In this document: positions 1 through 10,149 of the stretch, one piece after another
Position numbering within the stretch: position 1 is the first letter of the stretch
Layout of the letters: every line of letters starts with the position of its first letter
DNA from: Pomphorhynchus laevis
Taxonomy: Eukaryota; Acanthocephala; Palaeacanthocephala; Echinorhynchida; Pomphorhynchidae
Length of the DNA stretch: 64,000 bases
Reading direction: 5' to 3'
Assembly (NCBI GenBank): GCA_012934845.2
Contig: WNNJ02002442.1
Span: 62,001-126,000, forward strand
Notes under the pieces: model-generated
Told to the model about the DNA's origin: nothing
Database searches by the model: none
What the model saw: only the letters and a program-made list of their open reading frames with translations
Position numbers and translations under genes: made by a program

Positions 1-1515
1 ATGAAGAGGAGTGAGACGGGGTTATGTACGGAGTATATTGGGAACAAATGTGCTTAGGGATGAATTGAGTAATGTTCTGGGGGAGACGGATAGACCGCGT
101 CTTTTGAAGGACTATAACATCTGCATCTCTTCCAGATAGAAGTCTAAAGGCAAAAGCTCCTCCCAAATTTCACTAAAGGATATTCAGTGAATAGGGCTCA
201 CGAGTACTCTGCATTGTGTTAGGTCAGCTGAGTGGGATTGCCTCATCCCTATACAGAGCTAGGGGCGAAAAGGTTGCCCTTCTTGCCACCAACTCCGTCC
301 TGGGCGAGCACTTGCCGACGGGCAGTGTCTTCATATCCCATTGATGCACCTATTTTGCCCTTTAACATTCTTCCAATTTTTATAGGTGAACGGCGTGGGC
401 CGAGGCCCTCTCTTTTTGCATTCTGAAACTGCAAGTTTTTTCGGTATTTCAGGACGAGTATAAAAGACCGAAGCCAGGGCGCCTACTATACCCTCCACCC
501 TCTTGATGGCGAATTGTATCTTGATATCCGTGATACGAAAAATGTCACTGTCGGACATTCTAGAGGTAGTGTCGGAATACGATTCCACTTTCTTAGCTTG
601 CACCTTTTTGGCGAACGTGTTTCTATATTTTTGAACCACGTATATTTACGCGACTATGCCGAATGGATCCCACCACAATTAGAACATAATGGGGAGCCAC
701 GCATTTATCTTTAGATACCAGGCTATGGTAAGAGGCAAGACCACAGACGGCACAAGTTTTCGTACGAGAACAGTTAGAGGCCCAGTGCTCTTATCCATGG
801 CACTGGTTGCAGTGCGGGTATGTTGGGTTTTCCGAATTCAGGATAGAGAAGCGCAAGTTATACCCCAGAAAGGGGTTGAAATTCGATTTAGTTAAAATTT
901 CTCCTTGCTTAATTGGGGCAGAACAAAATCCGATTGGAAGGGGAAATTCACTTTTCCCTGTGACTAATCTAAAATTGGCAACTTTTAAGGCTGACTTCAA
1001 AGTATCTATATCTTTATCTTCTAACTGTGAGGGAAGGTTAGTAATTTTAATTGAAGCAAGACTGGGTTTGGAATGAATGTCACCCATTTGTTTTAGATTG
1101 GATTCAATGAAAGTAATGTATTCCTTCAATATATCGGCAGTGGAAAACGAGATCTTAATCTCCGACTCATAAAACTTAGCAGAATTAAACAGTATTCTAT
1201 TGGTGTACTTGTCAGCAAACGGTCTGAGAAAAACTTTGAATAGATTATGCCTTTCCACAGGCTGTGTCAGTGTAATAACAATCAAATTTTTGAGTTTAGG
1301 AATTGGGAGAGTACTCCTGCTCTATGCAAATTATCAGAAGCGACAACACTAATCCGATCATCGGGATTGACAGAAGAAATCATCTTTTTACATGCTCGGT
1401 TGTCGATTTTGTTTGAATTTTTGCTTGAAAAATTGATATCGTGTGATCCTCCGAAACTAACTTTACTGCACATTTTTGTACGTATAGTTTTCACAAAAAA
1501 ATAAATAACACACAC
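1..1515 (-). mobile_element. Jockey-type LINE copy D, 5' part, cut by the window edge
   Basis: Positions 1-230 match, on the minus strand, the start of ORF2 in the LINE copies at 25.3-25.5 and 29.1-29.3 kb (start of the APE endonuclease). ORF1 follows upstream, from about 249 to 1,515. The copy therefore runs leftwards out of the window, and its RT lies outside. It belongs to the same family as the copies at 22.9-26.8, 26.8-30.8 and 32.7-34.9 kb. I place the family near jockey because ORF1 has CCHC-like zinc knuckles and ORF2 begins with an APE endonuclease; the exact clade is uncertain. Confidence 0.8.
249..1515 (-). pseudogene. LINE ORF1 (nucleic-acid-binding protein), frameshifted
   Basis: This is the RNA-binding ORF1 protein of a jockey-type LINE, expected to coat the element RNA. 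Three open pieces can be followed on the minus strand: 1,515-1,282 (N-terminus), 1,285-791 (central domain with the family motif NPFLGYNL, ending at the first zinc-knuckle cysteines YPHCNQCHG) and 639-331 (C-terminal part with MSDSDIFRITD, compare MSDTDIFKIVD in the copy at 29.5 kb). The frame changes at about 1,285 and again between 791 and 639, so no full protein can be made. The central domain matches the copy at 29,325-30,677 closely enough to make homology clear. Confidence 0.75.
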
Positions 1516-1559
1516 ACCTTAATACAAACACATAAAAACCAAATTTTTTAACACATATT

Positions 1560-1760
1560 TTAAGTAGAAATGCGGGGCACATCAATTTTGTTCTTTTGTA
1601 TAAATGTTAAAAAAAGAAATTTTATTAACATCTTATTGTAATCCTGATGAGATAGCAAGTACTATTGAAATTTAGAATTTTTTAAATAAAGGAAAATTAT
1701 TTCCTTTGTTCAAGTAAAACTATATAATCGAAAATCGAAGAAGATTATGGGTTTAGTATT
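1560..1760 (+). repeat. Penelope-like 3' tail with terminal hairpin motif
   Basis: CTGATGA at 1,644-1,650 is followed by a short stem and GAAA at 1,667-1,670. The same layout, with the same downstream AAGGAAA..TTTCCTTTG segment, occurs on the minus strand at 6,700-6,769, and the layout recurs at the ends of identifiable PLEs in this window. The segment GAAGA(A/G)ATTATGGGTTTAG just downstream (about 1,735) recurs at about 9,294. No coding sequence is attached, so this is a 5'-truncated tail. Confidence 0.5.
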
Positions 1761-1770
1761 TATCACTAAA

Positions 1771-1866
1771 TAATTATTAGTAATAATTAAAAATAAAAAA
1801 CTATTAATAATTATTAGTAATAATTAAAAATAAAAAACTATTAATAATTATAAGTAATAATTAAAT
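1771..1866. repeat. 37-bp AT-rich tandem repeat, about 2.6 copies
   Basis: The unit beginning TAATTATTAGTAATAATTAA starts at 1,771 and 1,808, with a variant at 1,845, giving a 37-bp period. There are no spacers, so it is an ordinary minisatellite. Confidence 0.85.
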
Positions 1867-2194
1867 ATTTATTGACTGGTTAAAAAATCTTTTGTTTGAA
1901 AGATAAAATACTTACAAAATCAAATACACAATAAGTTGAAAGATTTTCAGAGCGTCGAAGGATTTTCATTACAATCATACCAACAAGGCTTCGACGACTA
2001 CGAAGTGGCATTGAAGATATCAGGCACTATAATTGATTCACCAAAACTGTAAAGTCGGACTTTTGATAAGGAAGCCGTACGCCTAGTGTACGTCCCGGGT
2101 GCGCAATTTTGTGAATTAAAAGTACTTATCTACCACGCAACGTCCATTACGAGTAATCCCAGGATAAAATGGCTCTGATCTGATCATTCGAACG
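1867..2194. other. Short AT-rich gap, nothing recognised
   Basis: This stretch between the minisatellite and the family A retrotransposon is partly moderate in GC. I see no ORF or repeat that I can name. Confidence 0.5.
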
Positions 2195-4400
2195 GCCTTT
2201 AAACATGCCCAAAGGAAAACCGTCTAATCAAATGATGTGGTGCGAATGCAATGGTCCTTCAGCAAAGTGCAAAGGTCGCAGATGCGCGAAGGCAGTAGTT
2301 CATTGCGCGAATTCCCGTGGGCCTGATTGTAACAATCGCGTACATATTGGACCCCAGACGATGTCTTTGACTTCTCCTGCGGAATCAATAAGTAGAGTGG
2401 AGGACTGGAATCCCTTGGAATCGTACAAAATCCAAATCTAGTTTCAAAGGACGAATAACAACCGACATCACAACACAGACCACGTGATGCTGAAGACTGT
2501 GTAACTCAGGAAAGTCCCAGTGAATTTATAACACTAGACACAATATAAGAAAGCGTAATTCATTGGAAACCAAACCTTATCCACCTACTAAAATGCAACG
2601 TTGCAAAGCAGTTTGTCTCAATCATATCTGATCTTTTGGAGGAATTTAATTTGAATTCATCAAAAGCATGTATAGCTTTGTAGATGATAATTATCCTATC
2701 TCAGCTATTACTACAAGGGATAGGCTCGAATAAAGTTAGTGTTATAAGAAAAACGCTGACTCGCTGTCTGAAATTATGGAAGGAAGGTCGCTTAGATACA
2801 CTTTTCTATGATGCCCTATTCCTGCAAATTAAAGGCAAGTCTCAACCCAAGGCTACATCAAACACATTATCTGCTATGATCCAGAACATAATTAAACTGA
2901 TATGGAATGGGAAATTTGGAAACGCCGCAAGATTGCTGAAATTTAACGGTCAAACGTCAAGAATATTAGACACGTCTGAATCCTATAGAATACTCTGCAA
3001 GCAATAAGTAATGGCTTTGGATATTACATCAATCCATCGAAATGCACTCTGCTCATTCACCCAACAAATAGACATAAAGAAGCATTATTCTTCAGGCAAA
3101 ATAATGTTCAAATTGTGACAACAGGGGTGAAAATACTCGGTAGCTTCATCTGTCAATCAGACTACATTAAAGAAATGGCTAAGAAGACTTCAGATGATTG
3201 GGTAGAAGAGATCCAATTATTAACATATATGGCTGTCATAGATAACCACTCAGCAATCCCACTGATCATCAAGAATCTACAGCTCAGGTGGACAAACCTG
3301 AAAAGAACAACTCCAATCGATTCCCAATAGATGGAAGAACTAGATTCACTATTATTTAGAGATGTATTGCCACATATAATCGGGCAAAGTATTTTACACT
3401 CGAAATTGGAGATAATTCTTCAGCTACCAACTAAACTAGGAGCCTTGGAATAAAAAATCTAGCTCAAATACGTTACAGGAATACGCCTTTTCATTAAGTA
3501 TGCACCTATGAACGACTTTGATTGCTTACAATGGGAAATTATTCAATCCCAAATCGCACTGCAAATAAAGGAAGAAAAACAATTGAGATACAAAGAAATG
3601 CAAATGCAGGTATTTGACGAACTAGCAAGAATGGAAAAAGAGAATATAATACATATCATTAATAATTCTGAACCTCGTTATGGCTCAGAACTTTCCTGTT
3701 ACACAAACTGGGCGATACGTCTCGAAGCAACAGTTTCAAGACCCGATATCATCAAGATATGGATGGGAACCACTAAACACCAAATGTATGTGTGAACATA
3801 ACTTCAGCATTTAACATGCACTGTCATGTCAAGTTGGTGAAATACCTTTCAGAAGACATGATCGACAAAAGAGACAAGATCGCGTTAGCACTTCGTGATG
3901 TGTGTCAATGTTGTTATTAAGCCGTCACTCCTACCAGTGCCAGATTTAATACTATTTGATAACATCAGTACAACCGCAGAGAGGTGAGCTCGACTAGAGA
4001 TAACGTGAAATAATCGATTCGGAACAACGATGGAACGGTCCTTCAAGGACGTTTGTGCTTATAACCCTCTTGCCTCATCGTATTCCTAACGGATGAACGA
4101 TTCGCATAATTATCACGAGAATAGAAAACGAGCCAAATATGTGAACAAGTGCCAAAAGTCGAGTGCTCCGGATTTCACCCTATCACGTTTTCTGCTCTAG
4201 GAAACATATGTCCTAATGCAGACAGAGTATTACGACATATCGCACGTCAACAGGCGGCCTTAGAAGTGACATCTCATTCATCCTCGCAAAATTTGTATCT
4301 TTGGCGATTCGATGAGCATCCATAAGAAACCTCAACAGTCAAGCGAATCCACTCAATGATTCGCCAAACTAATAGAAACGTAATGAAACAACTCGGTTAA
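2195..4400 (+). pseudogene. RT-RLE retrotransposon family A, copy A1, RT core deleted
   Basis: This is a relic of a non-LTR retrotransposon with a C-terminal restriction-like endonuclease. In order I see: a Cys-rich N-terminus (2,205-2,340; CECNG..AKCKG), matching CSCNGQSARCKG in copy A2; a pre-RT helical region (2,684-3,007); then directly the RT thumb side (GYYINPSKC, about 3,020-3,060, and ILGSFI, about 3,130-3,145). The palm motifs that should lie between are missing, an internal deletion near 3,007. A zinc motif CMCEHNF...HALSC followed by RRHD (about 3,783-3,865) and a VIKPSLLPVP / ARLEI stretch (about 3,905-4,010) mark the RLE. Stops and frame changes are frequent. Family relationship to R2, NeSL or Utopia is not resolved. 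Confidence 0.7.
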
Positions 4401-5242
4401 GGTCTATTTGAACGAACCTATACATTTGTAAAAAATAAATATTTATTAGTAATTATTAATTATTTAGCATTATTACTAAATAATAATGAAACAGTGCATG
4501 TGTGGGGAAACTCGTTTTAACTTAGGAATAATTACAAACTTTTTGAAATTCCAAATAAAGAGAATAAAAGTGACACAATTTTAAAAAATTCGTTAGAATA
4601 AATACTTTTTCAATAAAATTCACAATTTGAATATTCTTACAATTAATAAAAATGGCATGTTAGCTGCTAGTATTAAACACTTACATTCATTAACATGGCC
4701 ATCTCAGCAAGTAGAATTGAAATAACATTATCTTCTATAAATCAGATCATCTTTTAAAGATGTTTATTAAGATAAAATAGTTTTATCTAAAAAAGATAAA
4801 TATTCACTACATAAATATTTTACGGGTCTAGAGAAAACTAATTTTAAGCATGTTTGAATAGGAAAAGTTATCTGTTGTATCGTCAAATTGTTGTGGAATT
4901 TAGTAAATTGTAGGAAGGGTAGTACTAATTTAATATACAAATATTGATTGCCAAAACAAATGAGAAACTATTAATATAAATATATACTTTCCATAATGAT
5001 ACAAATACGCTTACCTAAAATACGGAAGAATGTACTGTTGTTTTAAGTGGGTTTTGTAAGAATAAGGAAATGCATGCCCAGCTGAGTAGCCTTCTAAACT
5101 ATTGGCGATATTTTTGACAGTTGGAAATATCTAAAAATATACATGAAAGTAAAAAAAGCAATGTGATTATCTAGCTAGTGATCATCAGATAGTAGAATTT
5201 AGAATGATCAGATTGCCGGTTGTTTTTAAAGTGAACGTAGCT
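4401..5242. other. AT-rich non-coding stretch
   Basis: Long AT-rich DNA rich in TAATTATT-type words, with no ORF of note. I recognise no coding or RNA feature here. Confidence 0.6.
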
Positions 5243-5420
5243 GGTTATCGCTACAACAGCAACACCTGCTCATAACAAATGGCGGTGATCGTTTTGAACT
5301 TTTTTATATAAGCATGTACCTTTTAAAAAACATTGTAATTTTCTGAAGATGCTAACAGAAGTTAGCGAAATATCAATAATATTTTCCTCTTTTCTTTAAT
5401 CCAGCTCAGATAATTATTTA
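5243..5420 (+). repeat. Penelope-like 3' tail, repeat copy 1
   Basis: This segment recurs as a diverged direct repeat at 6,513-6,690. It holds CTGAAGA (5,343-5,349), a GCTAAC/GTTAGC stem and GAAA (5,367-5,370), the same layout as the 3' ends of coding PLEs in this window. No coding part remains. Confidence 0.5.
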
Positions 5421-5529
5421 TTTCATTATTTTATGTGATTGGGTGCGAGCCAGAAAATAAAATTATTTAATAAACAAAAATATTATTTACAATTTCATTT
5501 ATAAATAAAATAAAAGTCAATCTCTATAA

Positions 5530-6116
5530 ATGTTGTGATGTCTTGATAACTTCATGCCGAGCCGACGTAGATACGGAAATATCACGCTACTACCCATAAC
5601 GAAAGCAGCATTGACGACCCTCCTCCGCTCATGCTCTCCATTATGCATGATGCATTTCCCCGCAACTGCTACGCTGATCCGTTGGAACAGGAAAGCACGG
5701 GCTCGTGGTCAGAAAGTTGCGCGGCTTAATCGTGTGCCGAGTTCATGAAGGAAAGTGAGAGACAGTGGCTCGATCGCTCCTGTGCTTTCAATTCCCGCTT
5801 GTATGAAAATATATTGACGGATGTCAATATCAGCATATTTGTGGACTTTCTTAGTTTCGGCGTTCTTTGCCACACTAGCCGCGCTATATACCGAACTGCT
5901 AGGGTTGCAGATGTAACCTTAGCAGTTCGGATGTAACTGTCGGAGTTTCTCCAGCGTTTCGTAACTCTCGGGAAGAAACGGCTCCGAACTACTTGTCAGG
6001 CAAATTGCTTCGATAATATTGCCGTCTTCTATCTTTTCCAAGACGCGGCTTCTTAACAAGTCGTCTGAGTAGTCCTGCTGAGCGACGTCACCTGGAATCC
6101 CGCTGATGTTCCTCAC
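5530..6116 (-). pseudogene. RT-RLE family B relic: pre-RT joined to C-terminus
   Basis: Read on the minus strand, 6,116-5,922 encodes a pre-RT segment (LRSRVLEKIEDGN... then ETLEKLRQLHPN) matching RKRVTEKLEDGDVKGA in copy B1 at about 10.75 kb. After one stop the same frame continues into the C-terminal tail of the family (SVAKNAETKKVHKYAD, FIQAGIESTGA, RARAFLFQRISVAV), which normally lies behind the endonuclease. The whole RT and most of the RLE are absent, so this is an internally deleted copy. The match to the C-terminus of B1 near 12.9-13.1 kb (EVKKRRKYA, AIESLGA) supports the assignment. Confidence 0.6.
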
Positions 6117-6512
6117 AACAAGCTAATGTCCTTCGAGACATTATGGTATTGGATTACGTGAAATGTTTTTGGGTGTATTCTTAAACCAGGACAGCCAAGC
6201 CTTCATCTTTGCTTCCACAACAAACCTCCAATATTATTATACGAAATATTTTTTAAATATGTCGTAAACGATTCTTTTGTTTAAATAATCTTTTCTATTT
6301 ATATTTTTATACTTTATTTATTTTTTCTAGTAAGTTTAATTATTATTTTTATATATTTTTTAATTTTTTCAAATTATTTATTTGAATGGAAATATTGTGG
6401 ATATTATTTTTGTTTTGTTTTTAAACTATTTTGAATCATCCTTTTTTATTGCGTTTTGTGTACCTTTAAAAGTAGCCGAAATCTTATCACAATTCAAACA
6501 ACACTGAAAACA
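6117..6512. other. AT-rich non-coding stretch
   Basis: A T-rich sequence with no ORF of note. Nothing recognised. Confidence 0.6.
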
Positions 6513-6690
6513 GCTGTTTATCGCTAGTAACAGCAGCACCTGTTCAAAGAAAATGGCTGCGATCGTTTTAATTTTTTATCAAGGCATATACATTAAAAAA
6601 CATTGTACTTTTCTGAAGATGCTAACAGAATTTAGCTAAATATAAAAATTGCTCTTTTATTTGATCCAGCTCCGGTAATTCTTTAAAAAA
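6513..6690 (+). repeat. Penelope-like 3' tail, repeat copy 2
   Basis: Diverged copy of 5,243-5,420. CTGAAGA is at 6,613-6,619, but the closing stem and GAAA are degraded (TTTAGCTAAA), so this is the older copy or under no constraint. Confidence 0.5.
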
Positions 6691-6699
6691 AGAATTTTA

Positions 6700-7020
6700 C
6701 TGAAACAAAGGAAACAATTTCCTATTATTTGAAAAATTCTATATTTCGATAGCTCCAGCTATCATCAGGATCACAATAAAGTACATTTTATTTTAGTTTA
6801 TTTATTTTACCTAGTTTTTAACAGTTTTTTCTATATATTGCAATTCACATGTACATTGTATTAGATACACTACACCTGCCGTATTGCAGTTACAATTATT
6901 ATTAATAGTTAATGAAAAACATTTGATTATCGTTTTACTTACAATACAATTATTTTTAATAACATCACAGACTATACAATTTTTTCTGTTACATTTAAAA
7001 TATCTAAAATTAAAAGTCAA
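6700..7020 (-). pseudogene. Permuted PLE fragment: CxxC motif and start of GIY-YIG
   Basis: On the minus strand, 7,020-6,811 encodes a Cys pair motif (KCNRKNCIVC) followed by VVYLIQC and LQYIEKT, the GIY and YIG motifs of a GIY-YIG nuclease with Gly changed to Glu in the second. The same GIY-YIG start (IQCTCGLQYIGKT) opens the permuted PLE at 46,542. Downstream in the element's orientation, the nuclease breaks off and a PLE tail follows (CTGATGA ... GAAA, minus strand 6,768-6,744). The fragment abuts the RT-RLE C-terminus at 7,021. Confidence 0.55.
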
Positions 7021-7522
7021 TGTCAAGGAGAGGAAGTATAGAGCACGTATGGAGTCCGCTGGTTATCAATTTTTACCGGCAGTAGTAGAGACGTATGGGG
7101 GCTGGAACGACCAAGGCGAACGTCTCATGCGATCGATAGCAAGACAGATATCCGCCACAACTGGGATCGAATATCATAAAACGGTAGATCACCTATTCCA
7201 AAGAGCATCGTTGGCCCTCATGCGCGGAAATGCTCGGGCAATCCTAGCGTCGTTGAATGGACGCAACCACCCACTATCTGATGCCCCACAGACGATAATG
7301 GAAACACCGAAGCGTCGTATGTTCAATACTGAACCATACAATGATATCGCTGGTATATTAACTCGACTATCATCAGTCGAAAGCGAATCATGTGGGGTTC
7401 CGTTGCAAGCATTGGACGCGCCAACCGAATCAGCTGCAAATACGGCAAAGGAGACAAGCCAGGTAGACGCCGGCGGGGAGGATGTGGCGAGCTTGGACAC
7501 AAGCCGCTCGTGGCGGAACTGA
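7021..7522 (+). pseudogene. RT-RLE family B, C-terminal fragment
   Basis: The frame from about 7,021 to 7,522 begins ERKYRARMESAGYQF and continues ETYGGWNDQGERLMRSIARQ and LFQRASLALMRGNARAILAS. This is collinear with the segment after the endonuclease in copy B2 at 50,115-50,340 (RKYRSRMEAAGYKF, LFQRSSIALMPGNARAILAS). The fragment is 5'-truncated, as is usual for target-primed retrotransposons. After the shared block it has only about 85 more residues, against about 340 in B2. The open frame upstream of 7,021 is antisense PLE sequence and not part of this protein. Confidence 0.7.
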
Positions 7523-7636
7523 AGAGTTTGTGAAGAGCTCAAACTACATAAATCGTTTTCCTATTACCAACTATTTAAAATGCCATATAAAAATTGAACA
7601 TTACTTTTCAAAAACTTGAATGACAATGAATTTCCA

Positions 7637-7722
7637 AAATTAAAAGTTGTTTTAGTATCTCTAAAAAGTTGTTTTAGTATTTCTAATTGCTCATATATAC
7701 ATATATTTTTTAATATTTTTAA
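7637..7722 (-). repeat. Small permuted-PLE fragment with a short duplication
   Basis: The segment reading AAAAGTTGTTTTAGTAT twice and then TTCTAATTGCTCATATATAC matches the linker region of the permuted PLE at about 20,639-20,705. It is too short to classify further. Confidence 0.45.
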
Positions 7723-8395
7723 ATCCATTTATTGATATCTGAGAGTTCTGGTATGGACAAATTATAGTCGGATAATCGAGTATTCGGTTTTAGTTCAACG
7801 TATTTTTGTATATTTTCATTTTGGAGAACTCTATTTTTGATCAGAGCACATAGATATTGATCATTGATGTTCGTAAACATGCCCTTAATGGTGCTTCGAA
7901 GTGTATTCGTAAATTCCATTCTATTGAACTCGAGCGGTGTAGGTATAAATTTTAGACCGATGGAAAAAACAGATCTTTGAGCGTCTGTTAGGGAAACCCC
8001 AGATAGATTGACTATGTTGTCGGTTTTGTATACATTCTTACGTCTAAACTTCGTAAATCGACGGTTGAGTTTCTTACACGAACATTCAAGCTCATGAGGT
8101 TTGACTGTTCTGTTCAACCATCTGGACAGTTTGTTACATTTTTTCTAATCAGAATATTGTATAACTCACAATCTGATTTTCCCGGGATAGTGTTAGATTT
8201 GTAGCTGTAATAGTCACGGAATATTTTGGTGCAATGCATCTCAGTATGCTTGGAAAGATAGTTCCATCTTGTCAAATATACATGGAATTTGTTTGTTTCT
8301 ATCGTATTTGGATCAATCTGCATAGCTTTCTTGAGTTTGAGTCCACGTGGTAGACTGCGATCAATCTGAGTTGGTAGGGAAAGTCAGCACCTTCC
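7723..8395 (-). pseudogene. Penelope-like element, N-terminal fragment
   Basis: On the minus strand two overlapping open pieces (8,323-8,114 and 8,117-7,719) together cover the pre-RT region of a canonical PLE. Diagnostic is VSLTDAQRSVFSIGLKFIP followed by TPLEFNRMEF, which aligns with FEQKRALSLGLSFVPSPLEF in the intact PLE at 61.7 kb and SGSEKQVLALGLNY at 54.35 kb. One frame change lies near 8,115. RT and GIY-YIG are absent; the copy stops before the DKG motif. Confidence 0.65.
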
Positions 8396-8540
8396 TCTAC
8401 CAAAAATGTTGATGACTATTTTTCTTCTGCACGCTACTTGATTTAATTTGAAATCATAAATCATTTCAATTAAATTTGCAAAATGTAAGATGAAAGTTTT
8501 TATTAAATCTAAATGCCAATAAAACGGACGAGTCGAGTGA

Positions 8541-8815
8541 TCATCAGCCAACATTAAAAGGGCTGAAACGTTAAACGTAGATATTCGATCAGTAACTGAT
8601 GAGGTTCACCAATACTGTAATGTAGCGTACTGCTGTTGGCGTGTATTTAGGATTAAAGTAGCGTGCAGAATAAATATAATCATCAAAATTTCAATATTAT
8701 TAATATTAAATGAAAAACATTTTTTTGTCGTATTACTTCCAATACAATTATTATTTATAGCATCACAAACTTTACAACTTTTCTGTTACATTTAAAATAT
8801 CTAAAATTGAAATCA
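8541..8815. repeat. PLE tail-like and permuted-PLE scraps
   Basis: At 8,541-8,569 a stem ending in GGCTGAAACG resembles the PLE 3' hairpin but lacks CTGANGA. At about 8,690-8,815 (minus strand) the sequence matches the Cys-motif region of the permuted PLE at 6,850-7,020 (NFRYFKCNRK). Both are short relics. Confidence 0.35.
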
Positions 8816-10149
8816 TTAGTACTTACGTATCTTTCCAATCTGGTTGAATACATGTAACTCTTGTTAAGTCATAATTTTTAACGTTGCTTTTTCGGTGTCG
8901 TTACCTAGTTTAGTTGACTCAGACTAAACTTACAACGAGCCATCCAGCAGCATCTGACAGGAGTCTGCACTGCTTAAGGCGGTTGCAGGCTGGAACAAGA
9001 TCTATAAAGATCTACCACCTTCACTTCACGCGCTACGTGATCTGGATATTGCCCATTTCTTGGTATCTTAAACGTGATCACGTGAAGCAGTTTACATTTT
9101 TAAGTGTAAACACCTTGGGATGCAATCTTCTTCCTTTTTTAAGTTAATAATTTATCAAACTTGTTTTAAAATAAGAAAAATAATAATAACTTCGTAACCA
9201 ATAATACACAGTTTCAGTATTTCTTACAGAAGTCATAAAGTAAAACTATATTGACGATAATATAGTAAAACTATATTACGAGTATGAAAAAATTGAAGAA
9301 AATTATGGGTTTAGTATTTATTATTAACAAACCATTTATCATTTATTAATATCTACACTAGCACGACGTTGTAAAAAATTACATAATAATTACGATCAAA
9401 AATAGATAATTTACCAAGTCCAATTTGACTTTTTCATGTTCGTCGGTAAGCATTGCAAGGAATTGAGAATTAAGCCATTGCTCTTCGTGAGGACCTATAC
9501 TTCCCAAGCTAGAAAACTGTGCAATTAACTGTGAATCGCTACGATTTGATGTCAACGGTAATAAACATTTACTTCTTTTAACGACAATCTACACAGAATT
9601 TTTATAAATAATACATCAGCAATTGGTTTAAGTTATTGAGTAATACCGATTGCATTCGGGGTAAACCAAATTCTTTCACCGAAGTTCGTTTCCGTCTTCC
9701 AGGAGCGCTTGCGATAAAATGTGCACTAAACGTATAAGTGTATATTAGATCATTTTAGTTACAAGTATAGTATAATTAGGAATAGGTGAGAAGTTGTATT
9801 TATTAAAAATTCGAATTTTCGATAAGATATGTTCTCATCAGGAAAAAATTCATTACAAAAATTTATATTTTAACTGGTTATGTACAAATGTACCTGTATT
9901 ACTACAAACAACTGGCTGTCTTTATTATGCTAGACAATAAAATGCAACGTTCACAATTAAACGTAAAAGAATTAATTTGTTTAAAATATTCTGGTTAAAA
10001 AATTTTTTGTTAAGCGTTCTTTAAAAAAAAATTTTTTTTCTTTTTATGAGCGTTCAGTACAATTACAATAAATAACATACAATTGAAGAATTACAACTGC
10101 AGTCAACGAGCAGCCAATACAAACTATATTACTGAATGGAAAGGTTGCG
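8816..10149. other. Mostly non-coding stretch with one PLE tail
   Basis: No convincing protein is seen. A PLE 3' hairpin lies on the minus strand at 9,817-9,842 (CCTGATGA ... TCGAAAA). The words at about 9,235-9,330 recur at about 1,715-1,790 and appear to be PLE-associated flanking sequence. The rest is not recognised. Confidence 0.5.

Noticed and set aside
232-895. Plus-strand frames in the first kilobase
   Set aside because: They are shadows of the minus-strand LINE ORF1 and ORF2.
1644-1700. Full hammerhead at the PLE tail
   Set aside because: CTGATGA, stem II and GAAA are present and an AT stem III can be drawn, but stem I does not pair. Kept only as a tail motif.
1771-1866. Tandem 37-bp repeats as a CRISPR-like array
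   Set aside because: There are no spacers, and the sequence context is eukaryotic.
8600-8640. AACTGATGAGGTTCACC as a hammerhead
   Set aside because: No GAAA follows at stem II distance.
9400-9720. Possible minus-strand coding around GSIGPHEEQWLNSQFLAM
   Set aside because: A short readable stretch without recognisable family or length; not enough to call a feature.
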